Part shown: piece after piece, positions 15,099 to 24,086 of the stretch | Numbering within the stretch: position 1 is the first letter of the stretch | Layout of the letters: each line of letters begins with the position of its first letter | DNA from: Deltaproteobacteria bacterium | GTDB lineage: Bacteria; Myxococcota_A; Polyangia; Polyangiales; Ga0077539 | Direction: 5' to 3' | DNA: 64,000 nucleotides | Assembly: GCA_016218725.1 (NCBI GenBank) | Contig: JACRDB010000169.1 | Location: 1-64,000 of the forward strand | Position numbers and translations under genes: made by a program | The notes under the pieces: generated by a model | Seen by the model: only the letters and a program-made list of their open reading frames with translations | Databases searched by the model: none | What the model was told of the DNA's origin: nothing

Positions 15099-18000
15099 GT
15101 GCCATCGCGCCTCCGTGGTCTGTACGAAGCCCTGCTCACCGAGGCGCTGGCGTCGCGGCTGACCGCGTTGGACGAGACCCTCGAGGCGCGCCGCGAGCCC
15201 CTCCACGACGCCGAGGCCGCGGACCGCCTGGCCTTGCACCTCGCCGGTGTCGTCGAGCGCGCCGTGACGTCGCTGGAGCCCGCGGAACGCGTCTCCCGCG
15301 GCGTCGCGCTGGCGAGGCGACTCGTGGACGTGATCGTCGAACACACCGAGACCGACGCCCTCTCCGCCGAGCGCCCGTTGGCCTCGGCCCAGGTCCTCCG
15401 GAGCGTCCTCGCGAGGCTCCCGGACGGCTCCCCCGAGGACCTCCCAGCCCCCTGGACATCGCTCCTCGACACCACCCTCCTCACCAACGCCCCTGGCGAG
15501 CCCCGGCTCGGCAGCCAGCTCCGCGCAGAGATAGCCTCCGCCGACCGCATCGATGTCGTGATGGCCTTCATCCGCCGCAGCGGCATCGCGCCCCTCCTGG
15601 ACCCGCTCCGGGAGCACTGCCACGCCGGGCGGTCCCTGCGCGTGCTCACCACCACATACACCGCCAGCACCGAAGCCGCAGCGCTCGAAGAGCTGGGCTC
15701 CCTGGGGGCCGAGGTCCGTGTTTCCTACGACACCGGGAGCACGCGGCTCCACGCCAAGGCATGGCTCTTCCACCGCGCCTCAGGGTACTCCACGGCGTAC
15801 ATCGGTTCGTCGAACCTGACCCACGCCGCTCAGGTCACCGGCCTGGAGTGGAACGTCCGGGCCTCGCGCGCACGCAACCCTCACGTCGTGGACAAGATCA
15901 GCGCTGTCTTCGAGAGCTATTGGAATGGCGGAGACTTCGTCCCCTACGAGCGCGCTCAGTTCCTGGCCTGCGCGGAGGGCGCCTCGGCGCGGTCCCCGGC
16001 GCTCCTGCTGAGCCCCGTCGAGCTCCGCGCGGAGCCGTTCCAGGAGCGGCTCCTGGAGGAGCTCTGCCTCGCGCGCCAGCGGGGCTACCACCGGAACCTC
16101 CTGGTCGCCGCCACGGGAACAGGCAAGACCGTCATGGCTGCCCTGGACTACGTGAGGCTCAGGGAGGGTCTCCCGCGGGCGCGGCTCCTCTTCGTGGCCC
16201 ACCGCGAGGAGCTCCTGGCGCAGGCCCAGGCCACCTTCCGGTACGCTCTGCGGGACCACTCCTTCGGCGAGCGCTGGGTCGGCGGCGAGCGTCCTCGACG
16301 CTTCGAGCACGTCTTCGCGTCGATCCAGAGCCTGCATGCGTCGGGCCTGGAGCACCTGGAGCCCGCTCACTTCGACGTGGTCATCGTAGACGAGTTCCAC
16401 CACGCCGCGGCGGCGACCTACCGCTGTCTCCTGGAGCACCTCGCGCCGCGGGAGCTCCTCGGGCTGACGGCCACCCCCGAGCGCGCCGACGGGCTCCCCG
16501 TGCTGGACTGGTTCGACGGGCGCATCGCCGCGGAGCTGCGCCTCTGGGACGCCATCGACCAGCACCGCCTCGTGCCCTTCGTGTACTACGGCGTCCACGA
16601 CGGGCTCGATCTCCGGGATATCCCTTGGCGGCGTGGTCGCGGGTACGACCTCGACGGCCTCTCGAAGCTCCTCACGAGCAATGACGTCTGGGCTCGCTTC
16701 GTCCTGAAGGAGCTCCAGCGGCGCGTCCAGGACGTCTCCCGCAGGAGGGTGCTGGGATTCTGCGTGAGCGTGGACCACGCGCAGTTCATGGCGCGGACCT
16801 TCCTCGCCGCGGGCGTCCCAGCCGTAGCGGTCTGGTCGGACTCACCCGACGAAGCGCGCCGCCAGGCGCTGAGGGACCTCGCGGAGCGGCGCGTCAACGT
16901 AGTCTTCTCCGTGGACCTCTTCAACGAGGGCGTGGACGTCCCGGCCGTAGACACGCTCCTGCTCCTCCGCCCGACAGACAGCCCCACCCTCTTCCTCCAG
17001 CAGCTCGGCCGGGGGCTCCGGAGGCACTCCGGCAAGGCCGCATGCACGGTGCTCGACTTCGTGGGCCACCACCGGGCGGAGTTCCGCTTCGACCGCCGGC
17101 TGAGGGCGCTCCTCGGGGGCACCCGGGGCGAGGTCGCCGCGCAGGTGACGCAGGGCTTCCCATTCCTCCCGGCCGGCTGTCACCTGGAGCTCGACCGCGT
17201 CGCTTCGGACATCGTCCTGGCCAGCCTCCGGAGCGCGGTCCCTTCCCGATGGACCGCCAAGGTGGACGAGCTCCGCGCCTGTGCGCGCGGCGTGGGCGAG
17301 CCCACCCTCGCGACCTACCTCGACGCCTCCGGCCTCGACCTCGAAGACCTCTACGCCGGAGGTAGGAGCTGGTCAGACCTGTGCGAGGGCGCGGGTCTCC
17401 CGGTGCTCGCGGCGGGACCCCACGAGGCCCCGCTGCGGCGCGCCCTCGGGCGGCTCCTCCACATCGATGACCCGGGCCGCATCGAAGCGTACCAGCGGCT
17501 CGCGGGCCTCCGCAGCGCCCCAGAGGTCCAGGCGCTGGCCCTGCGTGACCGACGGCTCCTCCGGATGCTCGTCGCGTCCGTGGTGGACAGCGCCGCGTCG
17601 CGGAGCGACTCCCTCCAGGGCGGCTGCTCGCTCCTCTGGGCGCACCCACAGGTGCGGCGGGAGGTACTCGTCCTCCTTGCTGCGCTGGGCGAGCAGTGCG
17701 CGCACCTCACGGCGCCTTTGGCGGGGCACCCCTCGGTACCGCTCGCCGTGCACGCCCGCTACACGCGCATTGAGGTCCTGGCTGCCCTCGGCGTCGGCGA
17801 GGGCGCCAGGGTAGCCCCGTGGCAGACCGGGGTCTACTGGGCGAAGGACGCCAGGAGCGACCTGCTCGCGTTCACGCTGGACAAGACCAGCGGGCGCTTC
17901 TCGCCCACCACTCGCTACCGAGACTACGCGATCAGCCGTGAGCTCATCCACTGGGAGAGCCAGGCCGTGACTCGGGCCGACAGCGAGACCGGCCGACGCT

Positions 18001-18194
18001 ACCAGCGCCACGCCCGGCAGGGCTCCAGCGTGTTTCTCTTCGCGCGCTTGCGCAGCGACCAACGCGCGTTCTACTTCCTGGGCCCAGCGCGGTACGTCTC
18101 CCACGATGGCGAGCTGCCAATGGCGATCACCTGGCGGCTCGCGCACCCGCTGCCCGGCGACCTCTTCGCCGCCTTTGCCGCCGCGGTGGCCTGA
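15099..18194 (+). CDS. PLD-like domain + SF2 helicase + DUF3427 protein
   Basis: This is a roughly 1031-residue multidomain protein. An N-terminal helical part leads to a phospholipase-D-like domain with HAKAWLF (about 219) and IGSSNLT, the half-site of an HKD nuclease. A superfamily 2 helicase follows, with ATGTGKT (about 339), VDEFHH (about 431), GLTATPERAD (about 455) and FLQQLGRGLRR (about 631). A DUF3427-type C-terminal region of about 390 residues completes it. This architecture resembles single-gene defence or restriction-like proteins. The start is uncertain: GTG 15099 (VPSRLRGLYEALL) fits the usual family start, and an in-frame GTG at 15081 is also possible. No partner gene is obvious. 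Confidence 0.88.
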   Translation: MPSRLRGLYEALLTEALASRLTALDETLEARREPLHDAEAADRLALHLAGVVERAVTSLEPAERVSRGVALARRLVDVIVEHTETDALSAERPLASAQVLRSVLARLPDGSPEDLPAPWTSLLDTTLLTNAPGEPRLGSQLRAEIASADRIDVVMAFIRRSGIAPLLDPLREHCHAGRSLRVLTTTYTASTEAAALEELGSLGAEVRVSYDTGSTRLHAKAWLFHRASGYSTAYIGSSNLTHAAQVTGLEWNVRASRARNPHVVDKISAVFESYWNGGDFVPYERAQFLACAEGASARSPALLLSPVELRAEPFQERLLEELCLARQRGYHRNLLVAATGTGKTVMAALDYVRLREGLPRARLLFVAHREELLAQAQATFRYALRDHSFGERWVGGERPRRFEHVFASIQSLHASGLEHLEPAHFDVVIVDEFHHAAAATYRCLLEHLAPRELLGLTATPERADGLPVLDWFDGRIAAELRLWDAIDQHRLVPFVYYGVHDGLDLRDIPWRRGRGYDLDGLSKLLTSNDVWARFVLKELQRRVQDVSRRRVLGFCVSVDHAQFMARTFLAAGVPAVAVWSDSPDEARRQALRDLAERRVNVVFSVDLFNEGVDVPAVDTLLLLRPTDSPTLFLQQLGRGLRRHSGKAACTVLDFVGHHRAEFRFDRRLRALLGGTRGEVAAQVTQGFPFLPAGCHLELDRVASDIVLASLRSAVPSRWTAKVDELRACARGVGEPTLATYLDASGLDLEDLYAGGRSWSDLCEGAGLPVLAAGPHEAPLRRALGRLLHIDDPGRIEAYQRLAGLRSAPEVQALALRDRRLLRMLVASVVDSAASRSDSLQGGCSLLWAHPQVRREVLVLLAALGEQCAHLTAPLAGHPSVPLAVHARYTRIEVLAALGVGEGARVAPWQTGVYWAKDARSDLLAFTLDKTSGRFSPTTRYRDYAISRELIHWESQAVTRADSETGRRYQRHARQGSSVFLFARLRSDQRAFYFLGPARYVSHDGELPMAITWRLAHPLPGDLFAAFAAAVA

Positions 18195-18230
18195 CGCGCG
18201 CCGCGTCCGCGCACCCGATGCTCTGCGAGA

Positions 18231-18257
18231 ACCGCAAGGGCGCAAGGATCGCAAGGG
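18231..18257 (+). repeat. Inverted repeat, left copy
   Basis: The 27 bases starting ACCGCAAGGGCGCAAGGATC are identical to the reverse complement of 18445-18471, and similarity extends several bases on both sides. The copies are 187 bp apart. Confidence 0.9.
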
Positions 18258-18335
18258 TAAAGAGGAGGGTTGTTCTCCTCCGCGGCGCTCCTGAGAATCG
18301 AACGCCTCGTCCGTTTCGACTTGCGGTTCCGTCAA

Positions 18336-18416
18336 CTGGTTGAGCGCAATGCGCTTCACACCTCGCAGCAACACGGGCACCTTGAAGTTGCTAAGGAGCG
18401 CGAGCGGAAGCTCTGG
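18336..18416 (-). pseudogene. C-terminal relic of a GxxExxY-like protein gene
   Basis: The minus strand reads PELPLALLSNFKVPVLLRGV then KRIALNQ. GxxExxY proteins (PD-(D/E)XK-like, unknown function) end in a closely similar LLxNFxVxxLxxGxxRI pattern. No earlier part of such a protein is present: the frame meets the inverted repeat about 30 bp upstream. I infer a decayed gene lying between the two repeat copies. Confidence 0.55.
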
Positions 18417-18444
18417 TGGCTTTGAGGAATGACAGAGCCTCTTC

Positions 18445-18471
18445 CCCTTGCGATCCTTGCGCCCTTGCGGT
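18445..18471 (-). repeat. Inverted repeat, right copy
   Basis: Reverse complement of 18231-18257 with no mismatch over 27 bp. The pair brackets the GxxExxY relic. Confidence 0.9.
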
Positions 18472-18628
18472 TTCCTCTTCTTTCTTCACGTAGCCACGCT
18501 CCATCGGCCCAACAAGACAATGGCCTCGCCGGTGCGCACGTCCACCAGGTGCACGCCCGCCGCGTGGGCGCGACGCGACGGCAGCTTCCAAGAACCGGTC
18601 GCCCTCCCGCGGTGCTACCCTCCCGGGC

Positions 18629-19189
18629 GTGCGACCCCTCCAGCGATCTCTCGGTGTCTCCTGGCTCCAGCTCGGGTGCCTCTCCTGGGCCCTGGGGGCG
18701 TGCCCCGCGTCCACCACCACCGCCGCGAGGAGCCAGCCTGCGCCTCCCTCGCCGAGCGACCGGGCGGCGCCCCCCGCGCCGGATACCTCCGCGGCGAGGG
18801 TCCCCGACGCCGCGCCCGCGGCCCCGCCCGCTCCGACGGCGGTGAGCTGCCTGGGCAATCAACCGGGGCGGGACCTCGGGGCGGGGTGCTGGTTCCCGGG
18901 GACCTCGTGCCAGGGCCGAGGAGGCGCGCCCATCGAGCCCTTCGCGCTCCAGGGCAACGTGGTGTCCGGGCGGTCGGTGCACGGAGGGTGCAATTTCAGC
19001 ACCTTCGCGCTGGTGTACGAGCCCGGCACGGACCCCCTGCGCGTGAGGGTCTGCGCCGTCATGAGTACGCCCATGGACTGCCCGGCCACCGTGGTGGACG
19101 GAGCCCGCTGGGACCTCAGCGCCCTCCTCGCCGAGCAGCACAGCGCGCGGGCGGTGCTCCTGCCGACCACCGAGCGCCGGAGGCCCTGA
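18629..19189 (+). CDS. Secreted lipoprotein of unknown function
   Basis: This 186-residue protein has a lipoprotein signal ending LSWALGAC at about residue 25. An Ala/Pro-rich linker (about 26-72) follows, then a small globular part with Cys at several positions (SCLGNQPGRD, GAGCWFPGTSC, VCAVMSTPMDCPA). The start is a GTG at 18629, the first codon that gives an intact signal peptide. It lies 2 bp before the lipase-like gene, so the two are likely co-transcribed and perhaps coupled. The C-terminal domain is not one I recognise. Confidence 0.7.
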   Translation: MRPLQRSLGVSWLQLGCLSWALGACPASTTTAARSQPAPPSPSDRAAPPAPDTSAARVPDAAPAAPPAPTAVSCLGNQPGRDLGAGCWFPGTSCQGRGGAPIEPFALQGNVVSGRSVHGGCNFSTFALVYEPGTDPLRVRVCAVMSTPMDCPATVVDGARWDLSALLAEQHSARAVLLPTTERRRP

Positions 19190-19191
19190 GC

Positions 19192-19947
19192 GTGACGCCG
19201 AGAGCGTGGCTGGGGGCCCTCTCCGCGACGGTTCTATGGTGTGTGGGATGCCGCCCGAAGCCCCGCGCCCCGCGCCGGGGCGAGACCCCGGTGGTGCTCG
19301 TCCACGGGATCTTCGGGGACCCTCAGGCCTTCGCCGTCATGAGCGCGTTCCTCCGCCGCGAGGGCGTGCGCCACGTCGAAGCAGTGCGCCTCACCCCCAA
19401 CGACGGCACCGTGCCCGTCGAGACCTACGGCGCCGAGCTCGACCGCTTCGTGCGCGGGGTGAGCGCCCGCCACGGGGACGCCTCCGTAGACCTGGTGGGC
19501 TACAGCATGGGCGCCCTGGTGTCCCGGTACTGGCTCCAGCGCCTCGGGGGGCGGGGGCGCACCCGGCGCTTCGTCTCCATCTCCGGTCCCCAGCACGGGG
19601 CCGTGGGCGCGTACCTCTCCAGCCGCGCGGCGGCCCTGGAGATGCGCCCCGGGAGTCGGCTCCTGCGGGACCTGGAGCGCGACCGAGACCCCTTCGGCCC
19701 CGTGGAGGTGTACGACTTCTGGACGCCCCTGGACGTGATGGTCTTCCCCGCCAACACCGCGAGGCTCCAGGGAGCGCGCCTCAATCGCCGCTTCGTCGTG
19801 CGCTCCCACCACGACATGCTGCTCTCTCGCAGGGTGCTGCGCGCCGTCGCCGACACCCTCCTGGAAGAAGTACCCCCGCCGCCGCACCCCTCCGACGAGC
19901 TCGCCGACGAGCTCCTGGAGGAGCGCCCCGCGGGCTCCACGCTGTGA
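19192..19947 (+). CDS. Lipase-like alpha/beta hydrolase lipoprotein
   Basis: This 251-residue protein starts at GTG 19192, giving a short signal with a Cys at about residue 18 (VLWCVGC). The core shows VVLVHGIFGDP (oxyanion region, about 33-43), the nucleophile elbow GYSMGA (Ser at about 105), an Asp-containing stretch before the end and HHDML (His at about 207). It is therefore a class-2-like esterase/lipase with a full catalytic triad. It should act outside the cytoplasm, anchored by lipid. It follows the preceding lipoprotein gene after 2 bp and is convergent with the DUF255 gene. Confidence 0.85.
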   Translation: MTPRAWLGALSATVLWCVGCRPKPRAPRRGETPVVLVHGIFGDPQAFAVMSAFLRREGVRHVEAVRLTPNDGTVPVETYGAELDRFVRGVSARHGDASVDLVGYSMGALVSRYWLQRLGGRGRTRRFVSISGPQHGAVGAYLSSRAAALEMRPGSRLLRDLERDRDPFGPVEVYDFWTPLDVMVFPANTARLQGARLNRRFVVRSHHDMLLSRRVLRAVADTLLEEVPPPPHPSDELADELLEERPAGSTL

Positions 19948-19950
19948 CGG

Positions 19951-22260
19951 TCACCGCGCCCGGAGCTGCGCCGCGAACACCGCCGGGTCCGACGTCGGGA
20001 GCTGGCAGGAGCCCCGCTCGCACACATACGCCGTAGGCTGCCCCGCGCGGAGCCTCCGGGCGCGCACCCACGGCACCCGGCGCCCGAGCTCCCCGTCGAG
20101 CGCCGCCTCGGTGCCCACCACCAGCGACGCGTTCGGTACGAAGGCCCGCGCGTACGCTTCCAACAACGGCCCCGCCCCCGGGGCGAAGAGCCCACTGCCC
20201 TCGGGCACCACCAGCACCACCTCCCGGGTCACCGAGGTCGCCAGGTCCACCGCCAGGAGCAGCTGGTCCAGCGCCAGAGGCCAGCGCCCCAGGGTGCGGG
20301 AGAAACCCCGCAGGGTGGCCTCGGCCCTCTCCCGGTGGCGAGGGTCGTCGGTGAAGGCCCCGAGGCGCAGCCACGCCAACGCCGCCGCGGAGTTGGCGCT
20401 CGGGGTGGGGCCGTCGCGGTCGGGCCTCTCGCGCACGAGGAGTCGCTCGTGGTGGGTGTCCGTGAGGTGGTAGCCGCCGTGGGATGGGTCCCGGTAGCCC
20501 TCCTCCAGCGCCTCCAGGAGCCCGGTGGCGTCGTCGAGCCAGCGCGCCTCACCGGTGACCTCGAAGACATCCAGAAGCGCCAGCGCCAGGAGCGCCCGGT
20601 CGTCCGCGAAGGCCCTCCCCGACGGAGCCCCGCCCACCCAGGCGTGGGGGAGCCCGCGCCCGTCGCGCAGGGGGGCCGCCAGCGCCATGGCGCACTGCCT
20701 CGCGACGTCGCCGTAGCGCGGCTCCCGGAGGACGAGCGACGCCCTCGCCAGGGCCGTCACCGCCAGCGCGTTCCACGCCACGATCACCTTGTCGTCCCGC
20801 AGCGGCGGCGGCCTCGCGGCGCGGGCCGTGAGGAGCCTCGCCGTGAGTGGCCCGACGCGCGCCTGGAGCGCCTCGGGGGTCACTCCCAGCGCCGCCGCCA
20901 CCGCCGAGGGCCCGCGCTCCGTGCGCAGCACCGTGCGCCCGTCCAGGTCCCCGGTGGCCGTCACCCCGAACCACGCCCCGGCCACCCTCGCGTCCTCGGC
21001 GCCCAGCACCGCCTCCAGCTCCGATGGCGTCCAGGTGAAGAAGAGCCCCTCCTCGCGGCGCCCGTGGCCGTCCGGGCTGTCCGCGTCCGTCGCCGCGAAG
21101 AAGCACCCCCCCGGCGAGCGCATTTCTCGCAGTAGGTAGTCCAGCACCGCCCTCGCGGTGTCCAGGTGTGACCTCTCGCCGGTCTCCTGGCCGGCCTCCA
21201 GGTACGCCACCGCCAGGAGCGCGTTGTCGTACAGCATCTTCTCGAAGTGAGGCACCCTCCAGTGGTCGTCCACCGCGTAGCGATGAAAGCCCCCGCCTAT
21301 GTGGTCATACATGCCCCCGTTGCGCATGTGTTCGAGGGTGAAGACGGCCATGCGTCGCGCTTCGGGGTCGTTGTTACGGCGCGCGATGCGCAGGAGGAGC
21401 CTCACGGGGAACGACGACGGGAACTTCGGGGCTCCGCGCGCTCCGCCCGCGTCGGGGTCGAAGCGGCGGGCGGCCTCGGCGCGGGCGAGGGCGAGCGAGG
21501 GCTCCCCCGGGAGGTCTCCGGGAGGCTCCGGCTCGGCCTCGGCGCGGAGCTGCCGGGCGAAGCCTTCGGCCTCGCGGGTGACCGCCGAGGGCTCCCGGGC
21601 GTAGCGCTCGGCGAGGCGCTGAGACAGCTCCAGGAAGCCCACCCGAGCGCCGCGGGCGCCGGCCCTCGGAGGGAAATAGGTACCGCCGTAGAAGGGCTGC
21701 CGCGAGGAGGTCAGCCACAGGCTCATGGGCCAGCCCCCGCGGCCCGTCAGGGTCTGGACGAAGGCCATGTACACAGCATCAAGGTCCGGGCGCTCCTCCC
21801 GGTCCACCTTGATGCACACATAGTGCTCGTTGAGGTACCGCGCGACGTCCTCGTCTTCAAAGGACTCCTCCTCCATGACATGGCACCAGTGGCAGGTGGA
21901 GTAGCCCACGGAGAGGAACACCGGCCGCCCCAGGCGCCTGGCCCTCGCGAAGGCCTCGTCGCCCCAGGGATACCAGTCCACGGGGTTGTGGGCATGCTGC
22001 TGGAGGTACGGGCTCCCTTCGAGGAGCAGCCGGTTGGTGTACCTCGGGGAGCCATCGGGCAGGAGGTGCCTCGTCCTGGGCGCGTAGCCCGCGCCCCGCG
22101 ACGCGAGCGCCGCCCGGAGCCTCGCGCGCAGCGCGGCCTCGCCGTCCATCGCAACGTCGCGCGCCATCCTCGGGGTCTGGGGCTCGCAACCACGGACGCA
22201 GCCCGCGACCGAGAGCAGCGCCAGCGCCGCCACGCGCAGGCCGAAAGTTCGCCGAGGCAC
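19951..22260 (-). CDS. YyaL/DUF255 thioredoxin-domain protein, exported
   Basis: This 769-residue protein has a signal sequence ending LSVAGC (Cys at about 21), so it is probably a lipoprotein. The DUF255 domain follows (NPVDWYPWGDEAF, then YSTCHWCHVMEEESF with the CxxC at about 125) and PFYGGTYFPP. An (alpha/alpha)6-like six-hairpin part holds GGMYDHIGGGFHRYAVDDHW and DDKVIVAWNALAV. The family (SSP411/SPATA20) has no settled function; the CxxC suggests redox or metal chemistry. Most relatives are cytoplasmic, so the signal peptide is a notable addition. Full length, no damage seen. Confidence 0.87.
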   Translation of the reverse strand: MPRRTFGLRVAALALLSVAGCVRGCEPQTPRMARDVAMDGEAALRARLRAALASRGAGYAPRTRHLLPDGSPRYTNRLLLEGSPYLQQHAHNPVDWYPWGDEAFARARRLGRPVFLSVGYSTCHWCHVMEEESFEDEDVARYLNEHYVCIKVDREERPDLDAVYMAFVQTLTGRGGWPMSLWLTSSRQPFYGGTYFPPRAGARGARVGFLELSQRLAERYAREPSAVTREAEGFARQLRAEAEPEPPGDLPGEPSLALARAEAARRFDPDAGGARGAPKFPSSFPVRLLLRIARRNNDPEARRMAVFTLEHMRNGGMYDHIGGGFHRYAVDDHWRVPHFEKMLYDNALLAVAYLEAGQETGERSHLDTARAVLDYLLREMRSPGGCFFAATDADSPDGHGRREEGLFFTWTPSELEAVLGAEDARVAGAWFGVTATGDLDGRTVLRTERGPSAVAAALGVTPEALQARVGPLTARLLTARAARPPPLRDDKVIVAWNALAVTALARASLVLREPRYGDVARQCAMALAAPLRDGRGLPHAWVGGAPSGRAFADDRALLALALLDVFEVTGEARWLDDATGLLEALEEGYRDPSHGGYHLTDTHHERLLVRERPDRDGPTPSANSAAALAWLRLGAFTDDPRHRERAEATLRGFSRTLGRWPLALDQLLLAVDLATSVTREVVLVVPEGSGLFAPGAGPLLEAYARAFVPNASLVVGTEAALDGELGRRVPWVRARRLRAGQPTAYVCERGSCQLPTSDPAVFAAQLRAR

Positions 22261-22376
22261 CTGCCAAGGTGTAGCAGAGTGCCACGTAGGGAGTCACCCC
22301 CGGAGCTCCGGCGCACGACGGCCACCCTCGCGTTCGCTCTCGGCGGGTGCTTCTTCGCCCCGGCGCTCGGCTTCCC

Positions 22377-23606
22377 TCAACGCCTCCGGTCGACGCAGCG
22401 GCCGAGGAGGGTCAGGGCCCCGGTCGCGTCGCGCTCGCCGAAGAGCGCCCATCCCCGCGCCGCGGCGCGGTCGGTCTCCGCGCCGAACACGTGCACCCCG
22501 CGGTCGCGGCCGCTGCGGTACACCTCCGCGGACGCGCGCTCAGGCTCCCACAGGGCGCGCAGCGCGCTGTTGTACCCGCCGCCCGCGGGCCTCGCCGCCC
22601 AGGCCATGAACAGCTCGGAGCCGCCCGTCCCGAGCGCCCCGTCGGTGCTCGACCACGCGGCCCCCGCGTGCACGAGCGTGGGTGAGCCTCGCGGGGCGAG
22701 GTCCTCGGGGTCGCGCCGCTCCAGGGCGACGTCGACCTCGCGCGCGCCGCGGTACACGAGGCGGTGGAGCGACCCGCCGAACTCGACGACGGGTGACGCG
22801 CTCGCCTCGTCGACGTAACGGTTCGTGACCTCCAGCGACGTGCCGTGGCCGAAGATGAAGCGCCGTACGTGCAGGCGCCGCCCGGCCGGCGTGTCGCGCG
22901 CCTCGAACGCGAGGTACCCACCCCCGTCGGAGAGTATGGAGACCCCTGCGCCGTGCGGCGGGTCGAGGGGCACGCCGGGCGTGTTGGTGCTCATCCCGGT
23001 TCCGTTCGAGTGGACGAAGGTACCGTCGGCGATGAGGCCGTAGAACCACCTCGCGGAGACCGCGCGCCCGAAGCGGACGAGGCGTCGCGGGAAGTCGTGC
23101 CGGTTCGTCAGCGTGACGCGGCGGTCCGCGCCGAGCGAGAGGAAGTACAGCGACGAGCCCGTGGCCAGAACGCCGGACTCGCCCACGAAGGAGAGCGAGA
23201 GCGTGTCGGCGCCGTTGGTCAGGAGGCTCACCGAGAGCGGCTCCGACTGGGGGACGAAGGCCTCGGTGAAAGACTGGACCCTGGCGGTGCTCTCGCCGTA
23301 CGGCACCCACGCCACCACGAAGCCGTCGGAGACGCGCACCATCCCCGCGACCTGGACGAGCTCTCGCGTGAGAGGCGTCGCCCCCGAGCACGCCCCCGTC
23401 GCCGGGGGGGCGTCGGCTTCGATCACGTCGGGCGCGGCGACGTCTCGCGTCCCTGCGTCTTCAGGCGCGGTCGGCGCGTCGGGTTCGGCGGCGGCGCGGT
23501 CTTCGGCGGACGCGTCGATCAGGTATCGCGGCGCCGCGGTCTCGGCGCCGCAGCCGAGAAGGGAAGCCGTCGCAAGGAGGAGACGGAGCGGGCCTCGGGT
23601 GTACAT
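22377..23606 (-). CDS. Lipoprotein with probable beta-propeller body
   Basis: This 409-residue protein has a signal peptide ending LLATASLLGCG (lipid Cys at about 19). An Asp/Ala/Pro-rich linker (about 28-66) typical of the lipoproteins in this window is followed by a body of regularly spaced beta-strand motifs (FVVAWVPYGES, LSLSFVGESGVLA, ELFMAWAARP). These look like a degenerate propeller of the kind seen in proteins annotated only as hypothetical. No enzyme motif. Monocistronic; upstream lies the 480-bp gap with the 30-bp palindrome. Confidence 0.7.
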   Translation of the reverse strand: MYTRGPLRLLLATASLLGCGAETAAPRYLIDASAEDRAAAEPDAPTAPEDAGTRDVAAPDVIEADAPPATGACSGATPLTRELVQVAGMVRVSDGFVVAWVPYGESTARVQSFTEAFVPQSEPLSVSLLTNGADTLSLSFVGESGVLATGSSLYFLSLGADRRVTLTNRHDFPRRLVRFGRAVSARWFYGLIADGTFVHSNGTGMSTNTPGVPLDPPHGAGVSILSDGGGYLAFEARDTPAGRRLHVRRFIFGHGTSLEVTNRYVDEASASPVVEFGGSLHRLVYRGAREVDVALERRDPEDLAPRGSPTLVHAGAAWSSTDGALGTGGSELFMAWAARPAGGGYNSALRALWEPERASAEVYRSGRDRGVHVFGAETDRAAARGWALFGERDATGALTLLGRCVDRRR

Positions 23607-24086
23607 GGCCGCTGGAGTGGCCGGGCACCGACGGTTCCGTCACCGATTCGTCCGGACCGCACGCCCTCCGGTCGTTCATCGAGCGCGGCGGATACCGTGC
23701 TCGCCTGGCCTCCGTCGGGCGCGTCGACGGGCCTTCTTGCCGGACGAGCTGCGCCTTCCAATGGCCCCGGAGCGCTCCCTGAGGCCCGGAGGGGAGCCAA
23801 AGACTATGGCGCCATAGTCTTTGGCGGGCCGGGGGGCCAAGGTCTTCGGTTGAACCACACGAAAACCCCTGTAGCGAAGGGCAAAATCGGGGCCGGCCGA
23901 GAGAGGACGGGGCGCTCGAAGAGGCGGCAGCGGTCGCCAGACGGACCGAAATTGGGTCAGAATCCAGACCGAATCCTGACCCCGACCAGAGGACCTCGTG
24001 GAGCCGCCTGCCCGTCTCCGAGGGCGTCGTGCTGGGCCCCCGGCTGTCGCTGCCGCGACGAGGCTGGGGGCTTGCCATCCGCTCGG
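23607..24086. other. Intergenic stretch with palindromes
   Basis: No gene is supported. The stretch contains the 30-bp palindrome at 23796 and a weaker inverted repeat GGGTCAG-N15-CTGACCC at 23954-23982, which could be a hairpin after the 24087 gene. It must also carry the promoter of the lipoprotein gene ending at 22377, but I could not pick convincing boxes. Confidence 0.6.
23796..23825. repeat. 30-bp perfect palindrome containing CTATGGCGCCATAG
   Basis: The half-site GCCAAAGACTATGGC is followed by its exact reverse complement. The central 16 bp are the same as the palindromes at 3951 and 6669. It lies between two minus-strand genes, 190 bp upstream of one and 262 bp downstream of the other. 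It could be an operator or a cruciform/terminator-like element. Confidence 0.85.

Larger units (their letters stand above)
18195..18628. other. Intergenic stretch with inverted repeats and a gene relic
   Basis: No complete gene is seen. The stretch holds two inverted copies of a 27-bp GCAAGG-type repeat with a GxxExxY-like C-terminal fragment between them (separate entries). The last 150 bp before the lipoprotein gene show nothing specific. Confidence 0.7.
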
